Source: Linyphia triangularis (Eukaryota > Arthropoda > Arachnida > Araneae > Linyphiidae). From it: a DNA stretch of 64,000 nucleotides. The first letter of the stretch is position 1. Each line of letters opens with the position of its first letter. The stretch is taken from contig OZ021727.1 in assembly GCA_963978545.1 (NCBI GenBank), positions 89,620,447-89,684,446 of the forward strand, given 5' to 3'. Positions 25,641 through 63,611 of this stretch are shown piece by piece. A program made the translations under genes and the position numbers. The notes under the pieces are model-generated. The model was not told the origin of the DNA. It searched no databases and saw nothing but the letters and a program-made list of their open reading frames with translations.

Positions 25641-26063
25641 GGTTAAGACTGATGCCAAACGAAAATATTATAAAAATAAATAAAAAAATAAATTGGCTTG
25701 CGTGATAACACGTATTTACGGCACGTTCCAGAATAAATTAAATCAGTTATAATTTGATTACTGGATGAAGTCTTGTTGCCAGTATTTTTTCAATTAAGAT
25801 AAATAATTGTTCGGGCATAAATCCCATATTAAGTTTTTTTTTTTTGTTTTTTTTTAATCGAAGCGGCGTTTCGAAAGCATTTTAATAAATCATTTAAAAA
25901 AAAAAAAATACTTTTATTGTTAATAAATTGATAATTCTTATAAGGGATTTGATTAAAAAATTTGTTTTTTATAGGTTAAATTATTAACACTCCTACTTTT
26001 CTTTTTTGATCATATACAAGCATTCAAACATGTTTCGTAAAAAGAGAAAACGGAAGCATAAAA

Positions 26064-26258
26064 GTGCCTAAAGCTTGGCGTCCACTATAGTTGAGCAGTG
26101 CAGAGCAGAGCGGAGTGGATTAGAGCCAAATTACAAGTCTGTCAACGTTCATTGTAGCACGAGCCTCGTGCTACAGTAGACGTGGGCAGCCTTGTAATTG
26201 GCTCTAGTCCACTCCGCTCTGCACTGCTCAACTATAGTGGACGCCAAGCTTTAGGCAC
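26064..26258. repeat. 195-bp palindrome with duplicated flank
   Basis: Arms of about 75 bases (gtgcctaaagcttggcgtcc and its inverse) fold on a short loop. The flank gaaaacggaagcataaaagt occurs directly before the hairpin and again at about 26272-26291. Sits inside the hAT element. Confidence 0.8.
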
Positions 26259-27659
26259 GGAGAGAAAACGGAAAACGGAAGCATAAAAGTGCCTAAGTGT
26301 AACATTTTATTTATTCCTAACTAATGAAAAAATAATAAAACATCAAGGCATGAATTCTAAAAATAGATCTCAAGGCCTTATTTTTCATAAAAAATAACGA
26401 AAAAGAAAGTATTTTCCAGGAAGTGATAAATAAAATAAAAAGAATCCAGTCTCCATGCTACGAGAAAAAGGCGCAACTTTTGAAATGTCAAAGAACTTAT
26501 GGCTATAAGAAGGCAAGCTTCGCCAAAGCGTAAGTAAAGATATCACGCGGATTTTCCCAGTTGAGACCACAAAACCCGCCAAATTGTAAGGATTTCTAGG
26601 CGTGTGCCATTGCATTTGCACAGAGTTATAGTGTCATTTTGACGACATTATTTTTCACCAAACAGATGTTCGTCAAATTTTGTCCATTGCATTGGTGAGA
26701 ATTTTAAATTCTCCAAGAAAATGGAGAACTCACACATAGCACCAGTAAGTAATATATTATTCATTCTATTATTAAAATGAGTTTCAATAAGTTTAAATTA
26801 ATTGTTCTAAAATTAACATTTATGTGTTTACCAACTATTCAATGATTTTTGTAGACAAGTCATTAAATTAATTTGCTTTTGTGTTCAATGAGTTCTGGTA
26901 ATATTCGGAAGCTTTTTAAATTTTTATATTAGTATTTTACAGAAGAAAATATTTTTTGAAATGTAAAACAGCTTAATTGTTTATGATCTAAGACGTTTTG
27001 AAACCAGGTTAACCAGATTTTGTGTTAAAAAGTGTTACATATCATTCAACTAAGTTCTTTTATTTCATTGTAACTAACATTATTTGTATTGATTCATTAG
27101 TTGTTTTTTTTGTCTTTATGCAAGCAGAATGAACCCTGTCATTAATAAGGGCTTGTCAAATATATTTATTTAAAATTTCAATTAATTCTTTTATTGTTTG
27201 TTTCGAAACAGAATTTTACAAAGAAAAAACCTTTGTTAATTTTCAATGTATATATAGTTAGCTTCAAATCTAAAAAATTATTGTGTGGGGGCGCCAAAAT
27301 GAATTCTTGCCCCGGGTAAAAAGTGACCTAGTTCCGTCCCTGTAGATATCGACTCCGTTGAACAAATATAGTAAAAAAGTCTGCAACCTACATCATCGGC
27401 ACACTAAATAATCTTCTTTCTCACAACGAAACACACCTGCTTCAACTCGCACAGCTTCATGTGTTAAAATAATATGAGTCTGATATTAAGCTATAAAAGG
27501 TAAATGGTCAATGGATGCTCATACTGTATAAATTAGAGCTATAAAGTTATGTGAAAGAAAAGAGCTATAAGGTTATGTACAAAATTATGTACGTCTCTGT
27601 TGTAAAGCATAAGACCACTATCAACCAAAAATTATTTAACCTCAGCTCTTCTTACTTTC

Positions 27660-28207
27660 AGTTACTAATGAAAGTATAGCATTCGGTCAAAAAAAAAATC
27701 TTTTTTTTTTTTTTGCATTTCTCCACGTTTTGAAACATCCTGATTTTACAAAAGTGATCTAGAAAAAATGTATGTCTGTGTGTATGTGGTCAGCATGGCT
27801 GCCGAACAAATTGACCTACAATGTTCAAATTTGGTGTGCGGGTTGATGGCACAAGGACCTACCATTAAGGTTTTCGACAAAATCGGGCATGCGCATAATG
27901 TAGCTGCCATTGAAAAAGCATGTTTTTCAGTAATTGCTAAAAAACGGATTTAACGATTTTGTTCAAAATCGCGGTGGTAATGCCTGTTAAGGTGTTTTAA
28001 ACACCCCCACCACCGAAATTCCTGTAAAAATGCTTTAATGGCGGAGAAAGTTTAAAAACGAATGCCTTTAACACAGAGTTCTCTTTCCTTGAGCATACCT
28101 CATCAACGACCTTTTTTTTTTTTTTTTTTTCAAATCTCAGCTTAGTTTCACTTACAAGAAAAGATAATATAAGAATTATCGATAAGCATATCGCCAAGAT
28201 TCCCATT
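27660..28207 (-). repeat. Repeat family X, reverse copy
   Basis: Reverse complement order of the family blocks, starting from the gaaagtatagcattcggtca end and running to the aaaatcgcttatcgataatt region. A peptide-like frame in it recurs in other copies only because the DNA is repeated. Confidence 0.7.
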
Positions 28208-28279
28208 TTTTCGATTTTTTTATTTAAAGACCCAAATAAAAATTATCACAAAAAATATCGCTGAATTGAAAATCTTACT

Positions 28280-28715
28280 AAGCGACTGATAAAAATATAA
28301 TATCCACCATAGAGTAGCGATATCGTCAATTCCTGCATAATCACCCTAGATACCTCTGATAAACTAATCAATAAACCTTTGAAGTGTGCTTGATACATTG
28401 CATAAACTAAATTGCATCCAGATAGATTTGGAAATACCGAAAGGTAATCAAATTGCAGTTTTAGGAGTCTTTTGGGAAGCCATATGTATTTGATGAAAAG
28501 CTTTGACTAAATCAATAAGAGACAAAAATTTCGTCTTCTTGGAATTCACTTGTGAAGTCAGCTATATTGGGATTGTCCATTTTAGTTTGTGAATTGGGAG
28601 TATAATGGTCTCCAATGAAACAGAAGTCGTCACTATTATTTTTTTTTCAACCATGCCCAAGGATGAAGCATACTTTACGTTAACAGAATGCACGTGGTCC
28701 AAAAATCGAGCATAT
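28280..28715 (-). pseudogene. Gypsy-type reverse transcriptase fossil
   Basis: Reading leftward: KYASSLGMVEKKNN, QTKMDNPNIADFTSEF, then after a frameshift LIDLVKAFHQIHMASQ, KTAI, and a decayed YAGIDDI where the active-site box is expected. Order and spacing match Ty3/Gypsy Pol. Several stops and a frameshift show it is long dead. Confidence 0.82.
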
Positions 28716-28908
28716 ACTAAAATTCAGTGTTTTCAATATTTAATTTACCAGGTATCAGTCAACAGGGCCTTAGCAAAACCTAGAAGTCTAAAAATCTCAA
28801 AGTAGTTTATGCATTTAATTTGGAACATAACAGGAATATTTTTCATACCAGCAATAACGAAAATGTGATAGAAAATACTATTCGCTAAAGGTCGATCAAG
28901 GCTTTTGG

Positions 28909-28968
28909 TTGGTTGTTTGGTTGGTTGGATTTTAATGGCACAAGAGACAATATTGGCTAAGCTGAGCC
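28909..28968 (-). repeat. Short SINE-like insertion with ttggttgg tail
   Basis: About 60 bases of insert carry the same ttggttggttgg style of tail but a different body. It is flanked by a direct repeat tcaaggctttt on both sides. Probably a 5'-truncated retrotransposed copy of another SINE. Confidence 0.5.
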
Positions 28969-29091
28969 TCAAGGCTTTTGTATCTAACAGTAAGCATATT
29001 CTAATTGAAATTCTAAAAATCACATGTTATAAATGAAAAATGAATTTTCCATCAGTTGAGGCACATGTCAATTGCAGTCTCCTTTTATGGG

Positions 29092-29263
29092 GTTGGTTGT
29101 TTTCAGATTATCTGGCGCCGTCAACAACACGAGGGCTATAATGCGCCGAAACTTTCGTCATTAGACAAGCCAACATACATTTACAAACACCCATGCCTAA
29201 CACGGGACTCGCAACCTCGCGGTCTAGAAGCTAGCACGCTAACCACTATACCGTTTGGTCGGC
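29092..29263 (-). repeat. tRNA-derived SINE copy 3
   Basis: Reverse-strand copy with ggttggttg tail first and the tRNA-like head ending at 29263. It is flanked by ctccttttatggg and ctccttttataggg. It lies downstream of the LAMP5-like stop, in the same sense as that gene. Confidence 0.88.
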
Positions 29264-29320
29264 CTCCTTTTATAGGGAAAAATGCTTATGTCGGAAATTA
29301 ATTTTTAGTTACATTTTCAA

Positions 29321-29573
29321 TTTGGAGAAAAAATGGTTGAATAAGTGTTAAAAAGTTGTTTAGTTTTTGTGCAGATATATTGCCCTACAAGCCAGAAATT
29401 GTGTTATTAATAGTAAGTACCTTACTTATTTCAAATCCTATTAGCTATTTGGAGAAAAAATGGTTGAAATGTTAAAAAGTTGTTTTGTTTTTGTTCAGAT
29501 ATATTGCCCTACAAGCCAGAAATGGTGTTATTAATGTTAAGTACCTTACTTATTTCAAGTCCTATTAGCTAAA
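29321..29573 (+). repeat. Tandem duplication of about 127 bp
   Basis: 29321-29447 and 29448-29573 share tttggagaaaaaatggttga, cagatatattgccctacaag and cttacttatttca with few differences. It lies directly below the donor that follows the LAMP5-like stop. Confidence 0.9.
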
Positions 29574-29631
29574 TGATTACCAGGTACTCACCTTTAAACA
29601 CTCTTTTGGTAAGCCTAGTGTGCTGCCGCTC

Positions 29632-56576
<26,945 letters not shown>

Positions 56577-56690
56577 CGCTTCCCCTTTTCTCCAAGCAGG
56601 AAGCAATGGGATGGAATTGATGTTGAAGAGCAACTCCTCTTCTGATGAGAAAGATAATGAAAAAAGGGAATCTGAGAGGGGGGGGATCCC

Positions 56691-56741
56691 TCACGATCCG
56701 TGTATCATGGTAAGAAAAACCGTCCGCCCGATGTCCGCCAT
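56691..56741 (-). other. Upstream ORF in the 5' leader of the LAMP5-like gene
   Basis: ATG at 56741 in the strong context acaATGGCGG opens a 16-codon frame ending TGA at 56691-56693, upstream of the main ATG at 56576. It overlaps the YY1-like motif and looks similar to a TISU initiation element. A donor gtgagg just before the stop is in a phase that would not fit exon 2. Confidence 0.4.
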
Positions 56742-56777
56742 TGTTTACTATCGATCAGGGTTGGGAGCGCATGCGCA
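56733..56777 (-). promoter_or_regulatory. Candidate TATA-less promoter core with NRF1-like and YY1-like motifs
   Basis: gcgcatgcgca at 56767-56777 matches the NRF1 palindrome, and aacaatggcggac (reverse strand, 56745-56733) matches the YY1/TISU consensus. The block is CpG-richer than the surrounding AT-rich DNA and lies 160-200 bases upstream of the LAMP5-like start codon. The start site itself is inferred. Confidence 0.5.
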
Positions 56778-57044
56778 GCAAGGAGAGATTCGGTCGCGTT
56801 GCTTTTATGGGAAGAGGGGATTATTATTTTAATATTGTAGTTATTTGTAAACTTGAGAAAAATTGATTTTGAATCATTGTTTTCTTATATATTTAAGGAG
56901 CTTTAGTAAAAAGTAAAGAAGTAAATAAAATAAAATCAGTATTAATGAGGGTGGTGTCTTTTTATTCGTTAACTTTAACCTTCTCCATATTCTTGTATGC
57001 ACTGATAACTGCTACTTCGGGATTGTGCATTCTTGTTTATTGTC

Positions 57045-57235
57045 TTGAAGCCTGAAAAGGCTTAGCAACCACCATAGTGATCTATACTAACAACTTCCCC
57101 CCTAACTAGTTCCAATGTGTATGTAACCATGGCAACCTACTTCATAGCATTATGGGGGGAAGTTTTCAATTGGCTTCCTCTGCTTACAGAACAGAAACTG
57201 TTTATAAGATATCCAGAAGTTATCGTTTGAGATCT
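57045..57235 (+). repeat. Interspersed repeat Z, copy 2
   Basis: Second copy, upstream of the candidate LAMP5-like promoter. No gene recognised. Confidence 0.7.
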
Positions 57236-57239
57236 GTGC

Positions 57240-58248
57240 TTGTATGTTATTCACAGAGTTCTAAACTGAAAAGTAAGAACTCTGCTGTCAGCCGTAAACC
57301 CTTCTTTAAGGGGACTTATTACCCTTCAAGCTTTTTTTTTTTTATTTAAGCTTTTAAAATTATAATTTTTACGGAATTGGAAATATTTCTAAGTAAAAAC
57401 TAAATTTTACTGAAGAAAAGTTCACACAGTGCCCTAATGTTTTTTTTTTTTTTTTTTAAATTTATCAAATTTAAAATTCTATCTTCTTTTACATTTTTCA
57501 ATATTTTTTCCTGATTTTTAAAAAAAAAATGTTTCTAGTAATATACTCTAACTTTTAAGGCATCGGATTTAGAATAACTAAAATAGTTTTCTAGAAAAAC
57601 CATAATTACCGTACCTGTATGTAAAAGAAACGTAAAGACGGGTATTTTACAACATTTAAATTTGTAAAAAAAAAATAATATTTTATTCAAAAATCTATGC
57701 CTATCTTTGTCAAATAGACATTAAGAATGATGCAAAATTTTTGTCAAGTCATTTCATTCATATTTGCTGAAGTTATAGCATTTTGAGTAACGTGGGAATT
57801 TCAAAAATCACGAACTGACAAAAATGCATTCGAAACATCAAAAAAGGTATTGAAGCAAGACTAAATTCTCCATAAAAATACATTTTTTTTTTAAATTGCA
57901 GATATCGAATCAGCTAAAAAGCTTTCCAGAATAACGAAAAGGTTTTGAAGATTATAAACACTCAAAAAATAGAAAATTTATATTTTTATTATTTTTTGTG
58001 AAAACAAGGGGCACCAATTATTGAAATTAAAATTCTCCCCTTTAAAAGAATACTTCATTTGTAATAATACCTCAACTAGACGTATTTTTAATAATTTTTT
58101 GGAGACAAAATTGGTAACTATTAGTGTAAGTAAAATTTTGCTTAAAATGCGTTTTTCTCAACATTTTTCATTATTCATGTACCATTTCATCAGAAACTGT
58201 GCAAACTATCTTCCTGAAATTTTTACCACATATTCCTTTTATGTATCT
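57240..58248. other. No feature recognised
   Basis: AT-rich, with many homopolymer runs. The block at about 57840-58010 is echoed near 58980-59090 (gaaaagctttccag / tcaaaaacttgg, tttttattattttttgtgaa), a weak direct repeat. No coding. Confidence 0.45.
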
Positions 58249-58393
58249 GACGACCAAACGGTATAGTGGTTAGCGTGCTATCTTCTAGACCGCGAGGTTG
58301 CGGGTTCCGAGTCCCTTGTTAGGCATGGGTGTTTGTAAATGTAAGTTGGCTTGTCTAATGACGAATGTTTCGGCGCATTATAGCCCTCGTGTC
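58249..58393 (+). repeat. tRNA-derived SINE copy 4, 3' truncated
   Basis: The head and body match the other copies but the sequence stops after tagccctcgtgt. A foldback element begins 40 bases later. Confidence 0.85.
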
Positions 58394-58433
58394 AGCAATG
58401 CTAAATTCTCCATAAAAATATAATTTTTCTGCA

Positions 58434-58976
58434 ATGGACAATTCCCGCATTTTTTTATTATTTTTTTATTCAATTCTAAATGTTTTGAAAAGGCCATAAA
58501 TAAAAATTTCTGCTCAATGCGCTTTTTTTGTTGTTGTAATTTACGATCAAAATTACCTTGTTAGAGGTTGGCGAGAAAATGACTCATTTCTTTGGCATTG
58601 AACGTGACGTAAAGAGATCTCAAACATCTTGGCTTGAAATGCAGCGGCGGAAACCAGATTTGCAAGTTTCTCGCAAATCACTCTAACCTGTACGGAATGT
58701 GGCAATGCTCTACCAACGCCAACTTTTTTAACGATAATTATTTGGCAGAAACCTCCCGGTAACCATAGAAACGCAGGGATCTCTTTACGTCACGAATTTT
58801 CTTGACTGTTTTGATCGGACTGATTTTGGCTCGGTTTTGGGACATTTTCTTTTCTTAATATTTAAATAACTAATTTTTTTAAAAGAACTTTTGTTCTAAT
58901 ATTTGGAATCAGAAAGAAATTATTCATAAATATGAATCAATTTCACTCGTTTTTAAAAAATGCGGGAATTGTACAT
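58434..58976 (+). repeat. ATGGACAATTCCCGC foldback element, copy 3
   Basis: Inverted ends atggacaattcccgcatttt and aaaatgcgggaattgtacat, with TGCA on both sides as a possible 4-bp target duplication. Confidence 0.8.
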
Positions 58977-59994
58977 TGCAGTTACCGGATCAGCTCAAAA
59001 ACTTGGTAAAAGGTTTCAAAGATTATAAACAATCAAAAAATGGAAAATTGATATTTTTATTATTTTTTGTGAAAACAAAGGGTACCAAGTCTCCTAATGA
59101 TATTTTGAAGTAATGCCTGGAATAATAATAAATTAATTACTTAATTTACCGATAATACGATATGCAGGTAAGAGCAGCATGCGTTCAAACGAGATTCTTT
59201 CGAGAATCATAGTTATTAAATATTCAAATTTCAAAAAAATTCAATTTTAAGGTTATTCGATTGATGTTAATTTTTTTATAAACAGCGCAAAAGTATATAT
59301 ATAAAAAATTGGGAGTGTGGAACATCGCACAATTTCCAACTACATTATAATACTGTTGTTGGATGTTGTTGTTGTAATATTGTTGCTGGACGTTGATTCG
59401 TGTCATTTACCGTTTTTATATTTTCATCATTCATTTAGCGAAAATGGCCAGTTAGGCGATTTTTGTGAGATAATTTTTGTATCGGTTTTAGAAAAAAAAA
59501 AAAATCCGTCAAAATGATGGTTTTGACGATATACTTTTCACTAATTATTATATTATCCTTTCTTGTAGATGAAACTGAGGAGAGAAGAAAAAACGGTCGT
59601 TGATGATGAATGCTCAAGGAAAGAGAACTCTGAGTTAAAGGCATTCGTTTTTCAACTTTTCACGCCATTAAAGCATTTTTACGGGAATTTCGGGGGTGGG
59701 GATGTTTAGAACCTTAAGAGGCATACCACATTTTGATCAAAATCGTTAGAGCCGTTTTTTAGCAATCACTGAAAAATATGATTTTTTTCAATGCCGGTCA
59801 TCTTATTCGCATGCGCGATTTTAACGAAAACCTTAATGGTAGGTCTCATGACATTCACCAACCCGCACACCAAATTTGAACGTCGTAGGTCAATTTGTTC
59901 GGGAGTTATGCTGACCACAGACACACAGACAGACATTTTTTCTAGATCCCTATTTTGAAATCAGGATGTTCCAAAACGTGGAGAAATGCAGGAA

Positions 59995-60039
<45 letters not shown>

Positions 60040-60067
60040 CCTAATCCTACTTTGATTATCCTATGTA

Positions 60068-61633
60068 CACTGCGTGAAAAAAGTAGAAGGACACATGATT
60101 TTTTTTTATAAATAAAAAACACTGATTTTTTTCCATAACAATTTAATGAGTAACACTTTAAATTACTAATTGCAAACAGATAACTGTATCTGAAAATTGA
60201 AACAAAAAAATACAGGTCAAGTACAGCAATAAATCAGTTTTGACTTCATCATACTCTGTGAAAAAAGTAGAAGGACACTTCTAAATAATGCAAATAAAAG
60301 TCTTATTAATAGGGAATTCTTCCACAGTTGGCTTTGATTACTTCAAAAATTCGATTTAGCATCGAATCATATAAATTTTGAATTTCTGTTTGGCAGAAAT
60401 TGTCCCATACATAATTCAAAGTTCTCCGAAGCTCAACTATAGATTCAAACTGCTTGCCTTCCGCGTAAACGCGACGAACAATCATTGCCCATATGTTCTC
60501 TACAATGTTGAGGTCCGAGCTTTTAGCAGGCCATGGCAAAACCCGAACATTATTTGTTGCAAACCAATTTTTAACCCCATTAGCTGTGTGAATTGATGCT
60601 CCGTCCTGTTGAAAAATCCAGTCATTTCCGCCTAGCTCAATGACGTAGGGAAGGAGATCTGAATTCAAGACTTGGATATAATCTGCGTGTTTTTGCCTGC
60701 CACTCAGGAACACTAGGCTTGTTCTTCCTCCGTACCCGACTGCCAACCAAACCATTAAACTCCCTCCTCCCATCTGTCGGGTAGAATAAGTCTTTTCTTC
60801 AGTACCGAGTCAGTGCAAATAGTATTTGAAGCCATCTGGACCGTCTAAATTAAATCTTTTCTCATCAGAAAATATAACGGAGGTCCACTCTGACGTCCAG
60901 GACATGTGGTTTTTAGCCCAGTGCAGTCGGTGTTCAATGTGCCTTTCATTCCATTTGGGATTGGGGCATCCTTTTTCGGAATACGAAAATTTCGGACCTT
61001 TTTATGTAGTTGTAGACAGTTCTTCTTGAAACGTGTGTGATGCCTGCATTATTTTGAGCTTTGGCAATACTTCCATCCAATTTTTTTAGTTCCCGAATGA
61101 TTTTTCTTTGATCGCGTTGCGTCAGTTTTTTAGGTCTGCCAGTCTTCTTTTTGGTTCAATGACTACTAGGATTTCTTATATAGTTTGAAACAGTATTTGG
61201 ACTAATATGTAGCTGGCGTGCAATCTCTCTCTCACACCTTTGCCATCGTTTTTGTAGGCATAAATTTGGCCTTTTTCAAACTCACTTAAAGGTTTTCCTC
61301 TAGGCATTCTAAAAAGATGAAAACGACGGATTTTCAATAAAATAGTATGTTTTTCTTAACAAAAACAGTTAAAAAGAATGAAACACCTACCTTTGAGGTT
61401 TACAATATTCCAAAATAAATTATTTTAGCACGTGTCCTTCTACTTTTTTCACACACCAAAAATCGTTAAGCACTGTTTTCCTTAAATTTTACTAGTAGTA
61501 GATAAAATTTAATCATTTATAAAAAAGAAAAAAATAGCCAAACTACATAAAAAAAGAAATTTAGTTCAGGAGGATCGAAATACAAAGCATAAATTCCAAA
61601 ATATGACTGTCCTTCTACTTTTTTCCCGTAGTG
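60068..61633 (-). mobile_element. Tc1/Tc3-type transposon with doubled terminal repeats
   Basis: 1566 bp, flanked by TA (60066-60067, 61634-61635). The 21-base word gtgaaaaaagtagaaggaca+c occurs at 60074 and 60258 on the left and inverted at 61432 and, slightly changed, 61609 on the right, an IR/DR layout. It encodes a broken transposase on the minus strand. Confidence 0.92.
60306..61307 (-). pseudogene. Tc1-family transposase, DD34E, disrupted
   Basis: Cut-and-paste transposase reading leftward from ATG at 61307 (MPRGKPLSEFEKGQI, helix-turn-helix region), through the first catalytic region SVIFSDEKRFNLDGPDGF, to the open C-terminal part 60773-60306. There IFQQDGASIH (second Asp) and SSDLNIVENIW (Glu) lie 34 residues apart, the DD34E signature. 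It is broken by frame changes near 61235 and near 60980, an in-frame TGA at 61158-61156 and another at 60812-60810. All three catalytic residues are still present, so decay is recent but the copy should be inactive. Confidence 0.9.
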
Positions 61634-62073
61634 TATACATATGGGTAATTGAAAGTAAAAAGACGATTTTTTAAATATAAATTACACTATGACAGAGAGC
61701 ATATAATCAGGATTCGAGAGAAAGAAACCCAGAACAGATTATTGATATAGCGACTAAGATGTGATTAATTTAATTTAGTCAAAACGGTATTTTAATTTCA
61801 GATTTTCATCTTCCTATTTTCAAAAGAGAAAATAAAGCGTATGTAGTATTTTGAATACTACTAAAGTAGTACAAAGATTACGCATAGCTTCTCCTACGTG
61901 ACTTCATGTATGATTCATTATGACCTTGCGACAGCTGCAAGATGTTTTTAAAGGTGTGCTGTTATTGGTCAAAGTTTCTCAGGATTTGCTAGTGACGTAA
62001 CCACTTAAAATCCTCATTTTCGTACAAAAGTTTTGGGTGCAGTATTTAAAGTAGTAGTTTCCAAATCAAAAAA

Positions 62074-62257
62074 GCCGACCAAACGGTATAGTGGTTAGCG
62101 TGCTAGCTTCTAGACCGTGAGGTTGCGGGTTCGAGTCCCGTGTTGGCATGGGTGTCTGTAAATGTATGTTGGCTTGTCTAATGACGAATGTTTCGGCTCA
62201 TTATAGCCCTCGTGTTGCTGACGGCGCCAGATAATCTGAATACAACCAACCAACCAA
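62074..62257 (+). repeat. tRNA-derived SINE copy 5
   Basis: Full-length copy with the accaacc tail, flanked by ccaaatcaaaaaa and ccaaataaaaaaaa. A TA-type foldback MITE starts 20 bases downstream. Confidence 0.88.
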
Positions 62258-62277
62258 ACCAAATAAAAAAAACTGTA

Positions 62278-62936
62278 GACTGAGAGGCGACTGCAATTTT
62301 TGGACCCCATCTAACATCATTCTGAATTTTTTATAGAAATTGGAGAAAAGTGTGTAGAATACGAATCCACTGGTCTGCCTTGGCAAAAATGGCCGAAACT
62401 GGTCAAAAATCGACATTTAACAAGTTGAACTAAATCCAATTACCAAATGCGCCATAACTTGCCAAATAATGAGCATTTTTTTTTATTTGGTAACCCTCAC
62501 TCTTTAATTTTCAATTAAGAAGGTTGCAGACGATTCAGATATCTGGCGAAGGTCTACTTGCATTTATTAAAAAGGAACCAAGTTGGCAATAAATATTACG
62601 TTACTGATGACGTAATTGATGTCGCCAATTTGGCTTACTTTTAAAAGTAAAAAGTTATCCAAGCTAGAGATCAGAAATCGTTTGCCCTTTTTCTCATTGA
62701 AAATCAAAATGAAGTGGGCAGCCAGAAAAAGTTTGTTCTCTTTTTGGCAAATTATGGCATATTTGGCAATCGGAATTTAGTTCAACTCATTCCAAGTCAA
62801 TTTTTCATTAATTTCGGCCTTTTTTGCCACGGTAGACCAGTGGATTTGTAAACTAATAACTTTTCTCCAATTTCTATAAAAAATTCAGAATGTTTTTCGA
62901 TGGGGTCCAAAAATTGCAGTCGCCTCTCGGACTACT
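62278..62936 (+). mobile_element. Long-TIR foldback MITE with TA target, copy 5
   Basis: Starts gactgagaggcgactgc directly after TA, 20 bases past a SINE tail, and ends cgcctctcggactac. Well preserved arms. Confidence 0.85.
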
Positions 62937-63031
62937 AGGTATCTGGAATTTGACCGGCTCACTTACGATTGCTCTTAAGAGGAAGTCTTTGTAAAGATCA
63001 TTCCCTATACTCTATGCTACAATCTTCTATA

Positions 63032-63269
63032 CTAAACTTCAACTTAACTAGACATCACTTAGACTGTAGATCGTCACAGTGCTCATAGGTATTTAATCCA
63101 TTTTGGCGGGCGTGAAAGCATAATGTTCGCCAAACCACAACCCTATAGAGAACAAAAGGCTATAAGGTTTGGCGAGAATTATGTCTTCACGCCGCCAAAA
63201 TGGATTAAATACCTATGAGCACTGTCACGATCTATCGTCTAAGTGATGTCTAGTTAAGTTGAAGTTTAG
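63032..63269 (-). mobile_element. Hairpin element, copy 2
   Basis: The same sequence in the opposite orientation, again flanked by TA (63030-63031, 63270-63271). It fixes the element at about 238 bp. Confidence 0.88.
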
Positions 63270-63353
63270 TATAGTCCAGTGCATTTAGAGACTATTATGT
63301 ATAAAACCTTGAGAGGTACGAAAATTATCACTTAATGAAATGACACAAATTTA

Positions 63354-63568
63354 CCCTTTGCACTCGAGGCTTTTTGCGAGTGGAGGAACCAGCAACTCCA
63401 GATGCTTCGCTGAATTTTTTGTTCGGTTCGGGGTTGCGAATCCGCTTCATAGAAACTAAACACAGTTATTAGCCTTACATCGAATTTCCAAATCAAACCT
63501 ATTGGGTCCTCTCGAGTTGCGGCATCCAATCATATGGCGCCTGAGAGGCGCAGCTCGAGTGCAAAGAG
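63354..63568 (+). mobile_element. piggyBac-like MITE
   Basis: ccctttgcactcgagg at the left and ctcgagtgcaaag at the right are inverted and flanked by TTTA (decayed TTAA) and TTAA. The right side also has ggcgcctgagaggcgc, a short inner palindrome. 215 bp. Confidence 0.65.
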
Positions 63569-63611
63569 TTAAGAACTCGAAAATGACGTCTAGTATATTT
63601 TATTTTATACA

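Larger units (their letters stand above)
24048..27342 (+). mobile_element. Decayed hAT element, 3.3 kb, with 8-bp target duplication
   Basis: Left end cagtgccggatctag and the inverse of the right end (cagggacggaactag) are inverted repeats, each followed by a GC-rich block with ccccgggc and ggcgcc. The 8-bp duplication tagatatc is perfect (24040-24047, 27343-27350), the hallmark of hAT. Near the left end, 24478-24600 keeps a degraded transposase start (GVQNRRKAKE then SSWLVHKSETN) split over frames. Later insertions fill the rest. Confidence 0.85.
59305..61654 (+). repeat. Repeat family X copy split by a Tc1 element
   Basis: Family sequence runs 59305-60067 and resumes 61634-61654. The word ccctatgta|tacatatgggtaatt is interrupted exactly at a TA by the Tc1 element. 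Confidence 0.82.

Noticed and set aside
23356..27953. Similar peptides at 23577-23356 (minus) and 27768-27953 (plus)
   Set aside because: Both lie in copies of repeat family X; similarity follows from the DNA repeat.
63345..63451. Possible minus-strand coding exon (MKRIRNPEPNKKF frame)
   Set aside because: It has usable splice sites but lies inside a TTAA-type inverted-repeat element and matches no family I know.
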